A stretch of 53,948 nt of DNA from Chloroflexota bacterium. GTDB lineage: Bacteria; Chloroflexota; FW602-bin22; JACPRP01. The stretch is taken from the NCBI GenBank assembly GCA_016210495.1, contig JACQUC010000046.1, positions 1 to 53,948 on the forward strand, given 5' to 3'. The notes below the pieces were generated by a model. That model did not search any database, was not told the origin of the DNA, and saw nothing but the letters and a program-made list of their open reading frames with translations. Shown here piece by piece: positions 24,000 through 32,232 of this stretch; the stretch's first letter is position 1; the number at the start of each line of letters is the position of its first letter. Both the position numbers and the translations under genes were made by a program.

Positions 24000-25889
24000 T
24001 TAGCGCGAAGGATTCTTCTGTCTCGACGTCAGCGCCTTGATCCATCCCTCAACCTCAGCCGAGAGCCTGCCCGTGCCCGACAGCGCCACCGTGTCCTGTA
24101 TCCATCCGTCGTAGACGTTGGGCAGCGGCTTGAGCCCCTGTCCACCGGTGCCGTCGGTCACCCCGGCTCCGGCGCTGCCGTTGGCCAGAACGATGCGCCC
24201 CACCATTTGCGCGTCGTCGGCGCGGCCATCGTTGTTCGGATCCACGTCGATGACGACCAGAGCGTTCGAGTGCTGGCTGGTCACGTACAGATAGTAGCCG
24301 CCGCCCTTCTTGGCCCCCCAGTGGGCGCCGTGCGTGCCCGCCGGCGTGGCGATGAACTTCACGACCGTGTCGGTGGCTGTGTCGATGATGGCCACGTGGT
24401 CCGCCGATCCTGTGGGTGGCCGTGAGACTGTGGTAAGACCGAGAACGGCAACACCCACGTACCTTCCATCAGGACTTACGGGCGGCTGAATTGGCGCCTG
24501 TAATGTGTCGAAGACGCTGAATTGCGCTCCTTGCTGGCCGTTTGGAGTGAAGGTCACGGGTATGTTCTTCACCAAGCTCATCGAGGCCAGGTCGACTACG
24601 CTCACCTGGCCACTACCAATGTTCGACACATACGCCTTGGTGCTACCTTTAATGCCCGCAGCCACGGGGAGCAACAGCGCGGAGGCGAGTCCCTGGGGCT
24701 GGAAGGGGATTTCCTTGAGCACGCTGCCGCTCTCCAGGTCCATTATCGATATCGAGCCGGCCACGCCCACTCCCTTGAACACGTTGGGCACGACCACCTT
24801 CTTCCCGTCGCTGGTGTGCCAATGGCCGTGAGGATGTGTAAGGCCTGCCCCGGTAGGATCGCTCTCGACGACCTTGAGTCCGCCCTGGTCCACGATCTTA
24901 AGCAAATCGTTCTCGGCGCTCAGCGGGCTTGTCAACCAGCCTGACTGCGGTGAAGCCTCGTTCGGATTGCTCACGATATGGGTTGGCGCCTCGCCCAGGT
25001 TTATGCTTTCGAGAACGTCGCCCGTGGCCCGATCGATCTTGTTGAGCCATTTGCCAAACCAGTTGCCGTTGTAGATCGTCGAGAGACTGGCGTCTGCCCA
25101 CATATTGTGGGGGTTGTTCCATCGGCCGGCGGCCTCTGGATCGAGACCGTTGATCTCGCGCTTGATGCTGAATGTTGATGCATCCAAGACCGTGATCGTG
25201 CCCGGCTTCGGAACGCCGTCTCCGTCGTTCTGGCCCGGGACGGTCTCAAACTGGGTGTTGACCCAGACCTCGCCGACGCCGGGCACGGCTGGCTTGAACT
25301 GGCCTGCCGGGCCGAAAATATTCCACTTGGCGCGCTTGTCCGCGTCGGTAGCGGCGACATTGGTCAAGACGGAAAGGACTGTCGAGGCCGGCAGAGAATC
25401 GACGCCCAGATAGCCGATAAACGGGAGCTGCGCCTTGCTGACCGGCGGGATGTTTCCTTGCGCGTCTTTTACCGCCACTATTCCCTGCATGTACGGATGG
25501 ACCTTGCACGTGAACAGGTACACGCCGGGCCTGTCAAATGTGACGCCGACGCTTGACCTGATAGAATCATCCTGGTCCACTTCCAGATTCGAATCCGGGG
25601 GACGAATCAGAAGCGTTACCGTATGCTTGGTATCGGTCTGGCTGCCGATGTGGAAATTGACCCGGCCACCTGCTTCGACGACCGACAGTGGCGTGCCCGT
25701 TTGATGGCTCCTGAACCAGTTACCCGGCTGGTCGGTCAGATGCACTGTATCGCCCGAGCTGTCTGCTGGTAGGCCCTCGGCGTGTAGATCGCTCTGGCCC
25801 GGCAGGCCAGGGAGCACTGCCGAAATCGAGCTCAGGACCAATCCTGCTGCCGCTACGAGCGCAATGGCCTTGTGTCGTTGGTTTTTCAA
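24000..25889 (-). CDS. Exported type-1 copper cupredoxin fused to a His-rich beta-propeller
   Basis: A 629-residue protein with an N-terminal signal or anchor (hydrophobic residues about 8-30). A cupredoxin at about 45-140 keeps a full type-1 copper ligand set: H89 in TKHTV, then C128, H131 and M134 in FTCKVHPYMQG. Residues about 190-600 form a YncE/YVTN-like beta-propeller with blades such as GTITVLDASTFSIKREI and QVSVVDLASMSLVKNI. The propeller carries unusual histidines at H261, H304, H352/H354/H356/H358, H520/H523 and H540. The start is a TTG with AAAGGAGG 7 bases upstream. Nitrous oxide reductase combines the same two folds in the opposite order, but no NosZ signature is seen. A periplasmic copper redox role is inferred. 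Confidence 0.82.
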   Translation of the reverse strand: MKNQRHKAIALVAAAGLVLSSISAVLPGLPGQSDLHAEGLPADSSGDTVHLTDQPGNWFRSHQTGTPLSVVEAGGRVNFHIGSQTDTKHTVTLLIRPPDSNLEVDQDDSIRSSVGVTFDRPGVYLFTCKVHPYMQGIVAVKDAQGNIPPVSKAQLPFIGYLGVDSLPASTVLSVLTNVAATDADKRAKWNIFGPAGQFKPAVPGVGEVWVNTQFETVPGQNDGDGVPKPGTITVLDASTFSIKREINGLDPEAAGRWNNPHNMWADASLSTIYNGNWFGKWLNKIDRATGDVLESINLGEAPTHIVSNPNEASPQSGWLTSPLSAENDLLKIVDQGGLKVVESDPTGAGLTHPHGHWHTSDGKKVVVPNVFKGVGVAGSISIMDLESGSVLKEIPFQPQGLASALLLPVAAGIKGSTKAYVSNIGSGQVSVVDLASMSLVKNIPVTFTPNGQQGAQFSVFDTLQAPIQPPVSPDGRYVGVAVLGLTTVSRPPTGSADHVAIIDTATDTVVKFIATPAGTHGAHWGAKKGGGYYLYVTSQHSNALVVIDVDPNNDGRADDAQMVGRIVLANGSAGAGVTDGTGGQGLKPLPNVYDGWIQDTVALSGTGRLSAEVEGWIKALTSRQKNPSR

Positions 25890-26247
25890 TGCTGTTCCTC
25901 CTTTGCCAATTATCGCGATGACTCTTGGTGAATCCCGGCGCTGTCGCCGATCACCATGGGGCTCAAGACTGCACCATCAAAGTGCGTACGAATAGTCCGT
26001 CGGGTCGACCCACACCCGTCTTGAAGGGCATAGCGCTCCTTTCTGACTAGACCCGCAATCCCAAGTACCGCCCCAAGGTCACCTTCGTCCAAGCCAGCGC
26101 GAGGTCGCGCGGCCACTTTGGCGGTAGCCGTATGAGCCAGGCCACTTCATCGTGGCCCGGCGCGTTGAATATCAGCCTATAAAGATCTGATTAGTTCAGT
26201 TTACCACCACGGTCAACAAGCCGCCACTTTTCCACCGGCCGCCGGGC
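25890..26247. other. Intergenic region without a convincing gene
   Basis: This separates two divergent genes. The minus strand holds a 44-codon open stretch with no start codon (about 26032-26175) and a 22-codon frame with AAAGGAG before its ATG near 26033. Neither is convincing. A weak minus-strand promoter-like TTGACC lies near 26211-26216. Confidence 0.4.
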
Positions 26248-26275
26248 TTGACAAAACAAGGAGGTGGCGTAGAAT
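26248..26275 (+). promoter_or_regulatory. Sigma-70-type promoter for the flavoprotein gene at 26362
   Basis: TTGACA (26248-26253), a 16-base spacer and TAGAAT (26270-26275). The predicted start near 26282 gives a leader of about 80 bases to the GTG at 26362. Confidence 0.65.
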
Positions 26276-26361
26276 ATGGCCAATCAGACCGGTAGCCAGT
26301 TGTCCAGATAGGAGCAACCGGCGATGCGGCGGATTCACAATTTCAGAACGGGAGGTGTGAC

Positions 26362-27876
26362 GTGCGCGAATACTGGGATATGGAGACCGACGTCCTCGTG
26401 GTAGGATACGGACTGGCCGGTGGTGTCGCGGCGGCGATGGCGCGCGATGCCGGCGCGGAGGTGTTGCTGATCGAGAAAGGACAGTATCCCGGCGGCTGCT
26501 CGATCTTCGCAGGCGGCGCGGCCAAGGGCGTAGACGACGCCGATGCCGCCTTCGAGTACCTCAAGGCCGTCTCGGGTGGACGAATGGACGACGATCTGAT
26601 CCGTGTCTTCGCCGAGGGACTGGCCCAGAACGAGTCATTCATCCGGGAGTTGGCTCAGACTGACGGCGCCGAGGTGAGACGAGTACCGAACACGCAGGGG
26701 GCGTATCCCTACCCAGGGCGAGAAACGTTCTACAGTATTCGGGTATCCAAGATCCCGGGCTTTACGTCGTTTCCCTGGCTGCAGTGCTACGATAACCCTG
26801 GCGGGGTGAACCTGATCAAGGTGATCGTCGACAACGTCGACGCCCGGGGCATCAAGGCATTGTTCTCGACGCCGGCTCGCCGGCTGGAAAGCGACGCCAC
26901 GGGCGCTGTGACTGGGGTTGTGGCCGAAAGCGACGGTCGAGAGATCGCCATCAGGGCGCGCCGGGCCGTGATCCTGGCTACCGGAGGTTTCGAGCAAAGC
27001 GAGTGGTTCCAGAAGCAGTATCTCCAGGGTATCCCGTTCTACTCGATGGCTCCCCTCACCCACACCGGCGACGGCATCGCCATGGCGCAGAAAGTTGGCG
27101 CCGCACTCTGGCATATGTGGCACATTCACGGCTCTTATGGCTTCAAGTTCGATCACTCGCCAATCGCCTATCGGCACCCCTTTGCGGGGTACCGCAACCC
27201 CAGGAGAAGGATGCCCTGGATCGTCGTCGACAAGTTTGGCTCCAGGTATATGGACGAGTATCCGCCGGCCCCCCAGGACACTCCCCACCGCCCGATGGAG
27301 ATCTTCGACCCCGACCTTCCCGGCTACCCACGGATTCCATCCTACCTGATCTTTGATGAAGATGGCCGCAAGCTGGAGCCCATCGCACGGCCCATGGCCT
27401 TCCCGGGCTACGAATACGAGTGGAGCGACGACAATAGCCGCGAGATCGAGAAGGGCTGGATAATCCGTGCCGAGAGCCTCGCGGAGCTGGCGACCGCCGT
27501 CAGAGAGCGCTGCCCGAAGAACCAGGGCTGGATGGACGCCGAGCGGCTGGAGACAACGGTCAGAGAGTGGAACGGGATCGTCGAGACAGGCAATGATCCT
27601 TTGCACCGTCCTCCTGCCACGATGATGCGGATCCAGAAGCCTCCGTATTATGCGGTGGAAGTGTGGCCGATCATCACCAATACTCAGGGTGGACCGGTGC
27701 ACAACGCCAAGCAGCAGGTCATCGACTCGTTTGGCGAGGTTATCCCCCGGTTATACGCGGTGGGCGAGCTCGGCTCCTTTTTCGGCCACCTGTATCAGCT
27801 CGGAGGCAACATCGGGGAGTGCTTTACATCCGGAAAAATCGCCGGGATGAACGCGGCGACTGAGAGGCCGACCTAA
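26362..27876 (+). CDS. FAD-dependent oxidoreductase, fumarate reductase/3-ketosteroid dehydrogenase type
   Basis: A 504-residue flavoprotein with FAD motif VLVVGYGLAGG (GxGxxG at residues 15-20) and an internal VILATGGFEQSE segment. Its C-terminal FAD element is LYAVGELGS...GGNIGECFTSGKIAG, as in urocanate reductase, flavocytochrome fumarate reductase and KstD-like enzymes. It belongs to a different branch from the AprA-like proteins of this window and has no ferredoxin partner beside it. The start GTG at 26362 follows GGGAGG by 6 bases. It lies alone behind its own promoter, divergent from the cupredoxin-propeller gene. The electron acceptor or substrate is likely an unsaturated acid or ketone, which is inference. 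Confidence 0.86.
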   Translation: MREYWDMETDVLVVGYGLAGGVAAAMARDAGAEVLLIEKGQYPGGCSIFAGGAAKGVDDADAAFEYLKAVSGGRMDDDLIRVFAEGLAQNESFIRELAQTDGAEVRRVPNTQGAYPYPGRETFYSIRVSKIPGFTSFPWLQCYDNPGGVNLIKVIVDNVDARGIKALFSTPARRLESDATGAVTGVVAESDGREIAIRARRAVILATGGFEQSEWFQKQYLQGIPFYSMAPLTHTGDGIAMAQKVGAALWHMWHIHGSYGFKFDHSPIAYRHPFAGYRNPRRRMPWIVVDKFGSRYMDEYPPAPQDTPHRPMEIFDPDLPGYPRIPSYLIFDEDGRKLEPIARPMAFPGYEYEWSDDNSREIEKGWIIRAESLAELATAVRERCPKNQGWMDAERLETTVREWNGIVETGNDPLHRPPATMMRIQKPPYYAVEVWPIITNTQGGPVHNAKQQVIDSFGEVIPRLYAVGELGSFFGHLYQLGGNIGECFTSGKIAGMNAATERPT

Positions 27877-27924
27877 ACGGGGCGGCGTCGACGATGTCTC
27901 GCGTAGGCGTGACCAGTGGATTCT

Positions 27925-28244
27925 GTAGAGACGACACGGCGGGACGTCTTGTGGACATCAGCTTGACGTCAATAACCAATGTGGGGGATGTCGGCTGAGG
28001 ATGCAGTTAATGTAGGGGCGAACGGCGTTCGCCCTCAGCGTTGGCACGCAGGTGAGAGAATTCGACGTGTAGACCGATTAGGAGGCATCGGACCGATGTT
28101 TTGCACGCTGCACGGCGTGTCGGTCAGTTTGAGAGACTATTAGGGCGAACGCCGTTCGCCCCTACATTATGGTGGTCGAACTCCTATGGTCATAAGGGTA
28201 TCTCAGGTTGGTACCCGTGAGACGACCCGGCGGGTCGTCTCTAC
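27925..28244. repeat. Nested palindromic, MITE-like repeat cluster (outer element)
   Basis: The outer ends are inverted copies of one 27-28-base palindrome: GTAGAGACGAC... at 27925-27950 (degenerate) and ...GTCGTCTCTAC at 28219-28244 (stem AGACGACCC/GGGTCGTCT, loop GGC). Inside sits a second element with different inverted ends (28011-28166). No gene is visible between the flavoprotein stop at 27876 and the receptor remnant at 28310. A further copy of the outer palindrome lies at 50471-50498. Confidence 0.6.
28011..28166. repeat. Inner element with 25-bp perfect terminal inverted repeats
   Basis: The 25 bases at 28011-28035 (beginning TGTAGGGGCGAACGG) are the exact reverse complement of 28142-28166. 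Each end is itself nearly palindromic (GGGCGAAC/GTTCGCCC). The 106-base interior encodes nothing obvious. Size, inverted ends and lack of coding fit a non-autonomous element of the REP or MITE kind. Confidence 0.65.
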
Positions 28245-28309
28245 TAGGCGCACATGCATCAAGAGTGTTGGCGGGCTGTGTAAGTATGTACAGCGAAAGG
28301 AGAATCCCG

Positions 28310-28995
28310 ATGCGAATTCTAGCCAGTATCCTCGTGGGTCTAGTGCTGTTGGGAACCGCTTGTGCAACGGCGGCGCCGCCACCAAAAGCGGAACAGAAGG
28401 CTGTGGAAACCAAGCCGGCGACGTCGAAGCCCGCAACACCGCCGATAACCATCAGGTATGCCACCGCCATCGCCATCACCGATCGCCTGCCGCTGTACGC
28501 GGCTGAAGAGAAGGGCTTCCTCAAAGGGGAGAACATCGATCTGGAGGTGACGGTAATCTCTACAGGCGACAAATTGCTCAGCGCGCTGATCGGCGGATCT
28601 GTCGACGTTGCCTACTACACCCCTGACGTCATGATCAGAGCGGTCGAACAGGGAGAGAAGCTGAGCATCGTCCTTGGAGGAACGAGCGGGTGCTTTCAGG
28701 GTTTATCAGGGCCTGGGCGAAGGGCACCAGGTGGGTATACGACGCTAAGAACCGGGACGAAGCCGTTGCGCTCCTGAAAAAGTACGCCAAGCTAGAGGAT
28801 AACTATGCGAGGCATGGCTATGAGTCATCGTTCAACGCGGCGGCCTGGGACAAAGACGGTGCCGTGAACGTGCCGGCCATTCAGGCTGTGATCGACAGCA
28901 TGGGTGAGGCCGGCGATTTTCAGCCGCCACTGCCCAAGGTAGAGAAGTTCATCGACACGAGCTACTGGGAAAGGTCGGTGAAAACGCTCCCGTAG
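28310..28995 (+). pseudogene. NMT1-type substrate-binding lipoprotein, internally deleted and frameshifted
   Basis: The first part starts at an ATG with AAAGGAG upstream, encodes a lipoprotein signal (lipobox LLGTAC) and an NMT1 receptor N-lobe up to SIVLGGT near 28685. The reading then fails. In another frame, from about 28690, it resumes with GFIRAWAKGTRWVYDAKNRDEA and runs to the natural C terminus at 28995. Compared with the intact receptors of this window about 100 residues from the middle are missing, so one deletion probably removed the second lobe and shifted the frame. The gene stands immediately upstream of an intact flavoprotein, repeating the receptor-flavoprotein association seen elsewhere. 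Confidence 0.75.
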
Positions 28996-29007
28996 GAGGG
29001 ATATCGC

Positions 29008-30675
29008 TTGGAAGAACCGACAAGACTTACCGCCGACGTGCTAGTCGTCGGCGGCGGCATAGCGGGGTGCTGGGCCGCGATCCGTGCCAGGCAGCGTGGA
29101 GCCTCGGTTTGCGTCCTCGATAAGGGGCCTGCCGGCAAGACGGGGGCGGCGAAGTTCGCCTCGGGCGACATCAGGTGCTTCATGCCCACGGACAGCTCCT
29201 ACGAGTGGGTGGAGGAGATGGTCGTGGGCGGCGACTACCTCTCCGACCAGCGCTGGATCGAGGTCGCGCTCCAGGAGTCGCTGCAGCGTGTTGAGGAGAT
29301 GGACAGGTTCGGCGTCAAGTTCGAGAAGACCGATGGCAGCTACAGACGCGAGCCTGGGAGAGGACGCGTATCGCTCTCGGTCGTGTTCAACGGCGCGCAA
29401 ATGATGGAGGCGATGCGCAGAGAGACAGAACGCCAGGGAGCACGGGTGCTGGACCGCGTTTTCACCGACGAGTTGCTGATTTCCGATGGCAGGCCCGGTG
29501 GCGCCATCGGAGTCAACACGCGAAACGGACGCGTTTTCCTGGTCGAGGCCAAGGCCGTGATCTTGGCAAACGGCGCATGCACGCTGCGGGCCAACTACTT
29601 TGGCCAGCACTTCTCCACAGGCGAGGCATACCGGATGGCTTACGACTGCGGGGCGCGGTTGCGCGGAATGGAGGCCATCGCGTGGAACTCGTCGTCCCGC
29701 GACTACGATACCACCGGTATGAGTCGGTTCACCGCTATGGGCGGGAGGTTTCGGAACCGGCTGGGCGAGCCCTTTATGGAGCGATACTACCCGGCCATGA
29801 AGGACAGGGCGCCGGTCAACTGGGTGGTAGTGGCGATGGCAAGAGAGGTGAGCGAAGGCCGCGGGCCGATCTACTTCGATTTGACTGCGCTCACCGAGGA
29901 GCACCACGCCCTCTCGCGCAAGCTGATACCGTGGGGCACCAAGCTCTTTGAGCGAGCAGGCATTGATATCACGAAGGATCGCATCGAGTGGATCCCGTCG
30001 TTCCAGGGCACGCAGGGTTCCGCGGCGGGAATCGCCATCGACCTGGACGGACGTACGAACGTAGAGGGCCTTTTCGCCACCGGAGACGCGGGGGCATGGC
30101 TGAGCCACGGCCTCGGCACGGGCTGGGGTGGCTCCGCGCTGGCCAACTGCATCGTCCTAGGGGCACGTGCAGGCGTCACGGCGGCAGACTACGCCCTTGG
30201 AATTACACAGCCCAAGACTGATGCAGGCCAGGTCAGGGCGTTTGAGGAGACGTTTTTCACGCCTCTTTCGCGCCAGAGCGGCCCTTTGCCAGATGAGGTT
30301 CTCTTTGAGATCCAGAGCAACGTCTTCCCTGCCGAGATCAGCGTGCTCAAAGAGGCCAATAGGCTGGAGAAGGCGCTGAGGCAGTTGGATAGAGTTGAGG
30401 ACGATCTTATCCCGAACGTGGCGACGCCAGACGTGCACGAGCTCATTAAGGCGCACGAAACGGAATGCTGCCTGTTCTACGCCAAGGCGATGCTTATGTC
30501 GGCCCTGTACCGCCAAGAAACCCGGGGAGTGCACGTGCGGGAGGATTATCCCCACAGAGACAACCGAGACTGGTTGAAGTGGACCTATCTTCAGCGACAA
30601 GATAATCGGATGAACGTCTGGGCAGAGAATGTGCCAGAGGAGGCGTGGAAGTACGTGCCCGCCCCGACCTCCTGA
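29008..30675 (+). CDS. AprA/fumarate reductase-type FAD-dependent oxidoreductase, third copy
   Basis: A 555-residue flavoprotein beginning at a TTG with GTAGGAGGG 8 bases upstream, 12 bases after the receptor remnant. It has FAD motif VLVVGGGIAG (residues 11-20), a second FAD element GLFATGDAGAW near residue 355 and the C-terminal helical domain ending in HVREDYPHRDNRDWLKW. That ending is almost the same as in the copy at 5431-7164, which makes these two the closest pair. No ferredoxin gene is adjacent. It is probably a cytoplasmic oxidoreductase acting on an organic acid; the substrate is unknown. Confidence 0.85.
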   Translation: MEEPTRLTADVLVVGGGIAGCWAAIRARQRGASVCVLDKGPAGKTGAAKFASGDIRCFMPTDSSYEWVEEMVVGGDYLSDQRWIEVALQESLQRVEEMDRFGVKFEKTDGSYRREPGRGRVSLSVVFNGAQMMEAMRRETERQGARVLDRVFTDELLISDGRPGGAIGVNTRNGRVFLVEAKAVILANGACTLRANYFGQHFSTGEAYRMAYDCGARLRGMEAIAWNSSSRDYDTTGMSRFTAMGGRFRNRLGEPFMERYYPAMKDRAPVNWVVVAMAREVSEGRGPIYFDLTALTEEHHALSRKLIPWGTKLFERAGIDITKDRIEWIPSFQGTQGSAAGIAIDLDGRTNVEGLFATGDAGAWLSHGLGTGWGGSALANCIVLGARAGVTAADYALGITQPKTDAGQVRAFEETFFTPLSRQSGPLPDEVLFEIQSNVFPAEISVLKEANRLEKALRQLDRVEDDLIPNVATPDVHELIKAHETECCLFYAKAMLMSALYRQETRGVHVREDYPHRDNRDWLKWTYLQRQDNRMNVWAENVPEEAWKYVPAPTS

Positions 30676-30725
30676 AACAGCTACCAGCTACTGAAGGGAT
30701 CGAGTGGCTTGGCGCCCCTGAACAT

Positions 30726-30926
30726 CTACTCGGGAGGAGTTTCCTCGTCCTTTTCTGGCACCCGGCACTCGTCGCAGAGTTCCTCGAAGGCTGACAGCGT
30801 ATCCTCGCCCAGGCCTTCCTGGGCCACCTCGGCCTTGCGGCGCCGAATGGGCTTGCCGCACCGGTCGCAAAGGACATATTCAGGACCAATAAAGGCTTTC
30901 AATCCGCCCAAGATATCTTCTTCCAC
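30726..30926 (-). CDS. Small zinc-ribbon protein
   Basis: A 66-residue acidic protein with two CxxC pairs, C20/C23 (CDRCGKPIRRRK) and C51/C54 (CDEC), spaced as in a treble-clef or zinc-ribbon fold. The start is a GTG with AGGAGGGA 7 bases upstream. It converges on the flavoprotein gene with about 50 bases between. The function is unknown. Related small ribbons often bind RNA or protein partners. Confidence 0.6.
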   Translation of the reverse strand: MEEDILGGLKAFIGPEYVLCDRCGKPIRRRKAEVAQEGLGEDTLSAFEELCDECRVPEKDEETPPE

Positions 30927-30944
30927 GGCATTCCCTCCTGTTCG

Positions 30945-31139
30945 CTAGACGTCTTCCGGCGGAGGCTCACAAGAAATGGCAATCCCAAGCGATCTTTCTA
31001 ACGCCGCCGCGACTTGCCTTACTCCGGCAATTCTCGTGCCGGCTACCCTACGGACAAGAAAGTAAGGTGATCCGCCTGTGCCGTCGTACTCAGTTGCTTG
31101 GGATAGGATAAGTATAGCACGGATCGTGCTATAATGCAT
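30945..31139 (-). CDS. Possible small hypothetical protein upstream of the zinc-ribbon gene
   Basis: A 64-codon open frame ending 18 bases before the zinc-ribbon start. It has no recognisable family, and its only ATG lies inside the palindrome at 31113-31133, which argues against the full-length frame. I keep it only because the region is otherwise empty and the spacing is operon-like. Confidence 0.25.
   Translation of the reverse strand: MHYSTIRAILILSQATEYDGTGGSPYFLVRRVAGTRIAGVRQVAAALERSLGIAISCEPPPEDV
31113..31133. promoter_or_regulatory. 21-bp perfect inverted repeat overlapping a TATAAT box
   Basis: TATAGCACG (31113-31121), a 3-base centre and CGTGCTATA (31125-31133). On the plus strand a TATAAT (31130-31135) overlaps the right arm, upstream of the small membrane protein gene. 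On the minus strand TATACT overlaps the other arm. The symmetry fits a dimeric repressor site controlling divergent promoters. Confidence 0.5.
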
Positions 31140-31166
31140 TCAATTCCTGCAATCGGAGATACGAGC

Positions 31167-31436
31167 GTGGAGGCGCTGTACGCGTTACCGCCATTTTGGG
31201 TCCTGGTACTGCTGTTGACGACGCTGCACGCCCTGCTTTTCCGTCTGATCGTCGGGCAACAGGGCAAGAGCCTCATCACCTACTGGATAGCGGGGTTCGC
31301 CGGCTTCTTTCTGGGCCAGGTTCTTGGCGAAAAGCTCCTGCCCGGGGGCATCTACATGCTCGGGGACGTTCACGTGGTCGAGTCGAGCACGGCCGCATGG
31401 GTGCTTATTCTGCTTGCTAACCGAACGAGGGTGTGA
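31167..31436 (+). CDS. Small membrane protein, unknown function
   Basis: An 89-residue protein with three hydrophobic segments (about 9-27, 40-58 and 73-85). I start it at the GTG at 31167, which has GGAG 8 bases upstream. The ATG at 31134 lies on the -10 box and cannot be in the transcript from that promoter. No family is recognised. It opens a run of three small envelope-type genes. Confidence 0.6.
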   Translation: MEALYALPPFWVLVLLLTTLHALLFRLIVGQQGKSLITYWIAGFAGFFLGQVLGEKLLPGGIYMLGDVHVVESSTAAWVLILLANRTRV

Positions 31437-31488
31437 TAGAATTTGCACTTGATGGACTGCTAGTGTCGGCGAAGGAGGTGCTTCGTAC

Positions 31489-31785
31489 TTGGATGTGGGA
31501 ACGGCCCGAGATATTGCGATAATCTTCCTGGCGTTGGTGAACATCGTGGCCCTCGTCGTCGTTATCGTCCTTGCCCTTTACACTATCAAGCTCGTGAAAT
31601 CCGTTCAAGGTGAGGTGTCACCTCTTTTTTCCTCGGCTCGCAAGACGATGGACACGGTGCAGGTGACCACCACCCTCGTGGGACGGACGGCCGTCTCGCC
31701 CATAGTCCGCGTGGCCAGCGCCGTCGCAGCGGCCAGCAGATTCGCGCAGGTCATGCTTGGGCTCGACAAGGATAGAAGGAGGTAG
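31489..31785 (+). CDS. Single-pass membrane protein, DUF948-like
   Basis: A 98-residue protein that starts at a TTG with AAGGAGGTG upstream. One strong transmembrane helix at about 9-33 is followed by an amphipathic stretch with KLVKSVQGEVSPLFSSARKT, a layout shared with DUF948/YtxG-like proteins. It is followed after 5 bases by a YtxH-like gene, the same pairing as in general-stress gene clusters of Gram-positive bacteria. The function is not established. Confidence 0.65.
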   Translation: MDVGTARDIAIIFLALVNIVALVVVIVLALYTIKLVKSVQGEVSPLFSSARKTMDTVQVTTTLVGRTAVSPIVRVASAVAAASRFAQVMLGLDKDRRR

Positions 31786-31790
31786 CGATC

Positions 31791-32126
31791 ATGGCAGAAC
31801 AAGGATCAGGCTTCTTCGCAGGGTTTGTTATCGGCAGCATAGTCGGCGCCGGGCTAGCCTTGATATTCGCACCGCGACCGGGCGAGGAGACCCGCAAACA
31901 GCTTTTGGAGAAGACGATCGAGCTTCAGGGCAAGGCAGAGGGCGTGACGACTCTCGCCAGAACCGTTGCCGACGAGCTGCTGGACACGGGTAAGACCGTG
32001 ATCGACGAGCAGCGAGCACGTGTTCAGAAGGCGTGGGAAGAGGGCAAAGAAGCTGCAGCCCAAACTGCCGCCGAGATGATGGAGAAGCTTGACCGGCCTC
32101 AACGTGAGACCGGCCCTGGTGCTTAA
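31791..32126 (+). CDS. YtxH domain protein
   Basis: A 111-residue protein whose first 40 residues (GFFAGFVIGSIVGAGLALIFAPRPGEETR) match the YtxH signature: one glycine-rich membrane helix followed by an APxxGxxxR turn. The rest is a charged helix likely to form a coiled coil. A clear AGAAGGAGG precedes the ATG. YtxH proteins are membrane-associated and often stress-induced, but their molecular role is unclear. Confidence 0.8.
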   Translation: MAEQGSGFFAGFVIGSIVGAGLALIFAPRPGEETRKQLLEKTIELQGKAEGVTTLARTVADELLDTGKTVIDEQRARVQKAWEEGKEAAAQTAAEMMEKLDRPQRETGPGA

Positions 32127-32159
32127 TCAGGCAACATTTGCCGCGACATCTTCTAAGGG

Positions 32160-32174
32160 TCCGCCTAAGGCGGA
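32160..32174. terminator. Inverted repeat between convergent genes
   Basis: TCCGCC-TAA-GGCGGA lies between the YtxH gene and the convergent glycosyltransferase gene, with a further outer pairing of GGCAAC (32130) and GTTGCC (32178). There is no clear U-tract, so this is a weak candidate for a two-way terminator. Confidence 0.35.
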
Positions 32175-32232
32175 TGTGGTTGCCCTGTTGCTGCCAGTAC
32201 AACGACATCATTGGAATCAGGCGCTGCTTCCG

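Noticed and set aside
24000..25889. Nitrous oxide reductase
   Set aside because: The copper motif is a single-Cys type-1 site rather than CuA, the domain order is reversed and no nos genes are adjacent.
25910..26116. A 68-codon minus-strand frame upstream of the cupredoxin-propeller gene
   Set aside because: There is no convincing ribosome site or family and the composition is poor. It is kept only as part of the intergenic note.
29041..30108. A 355-codon minus-strand frame opposite a flavoprotein
   Set aside because: The opposite strand carries complete FAD motifs. This frame has none of its own.
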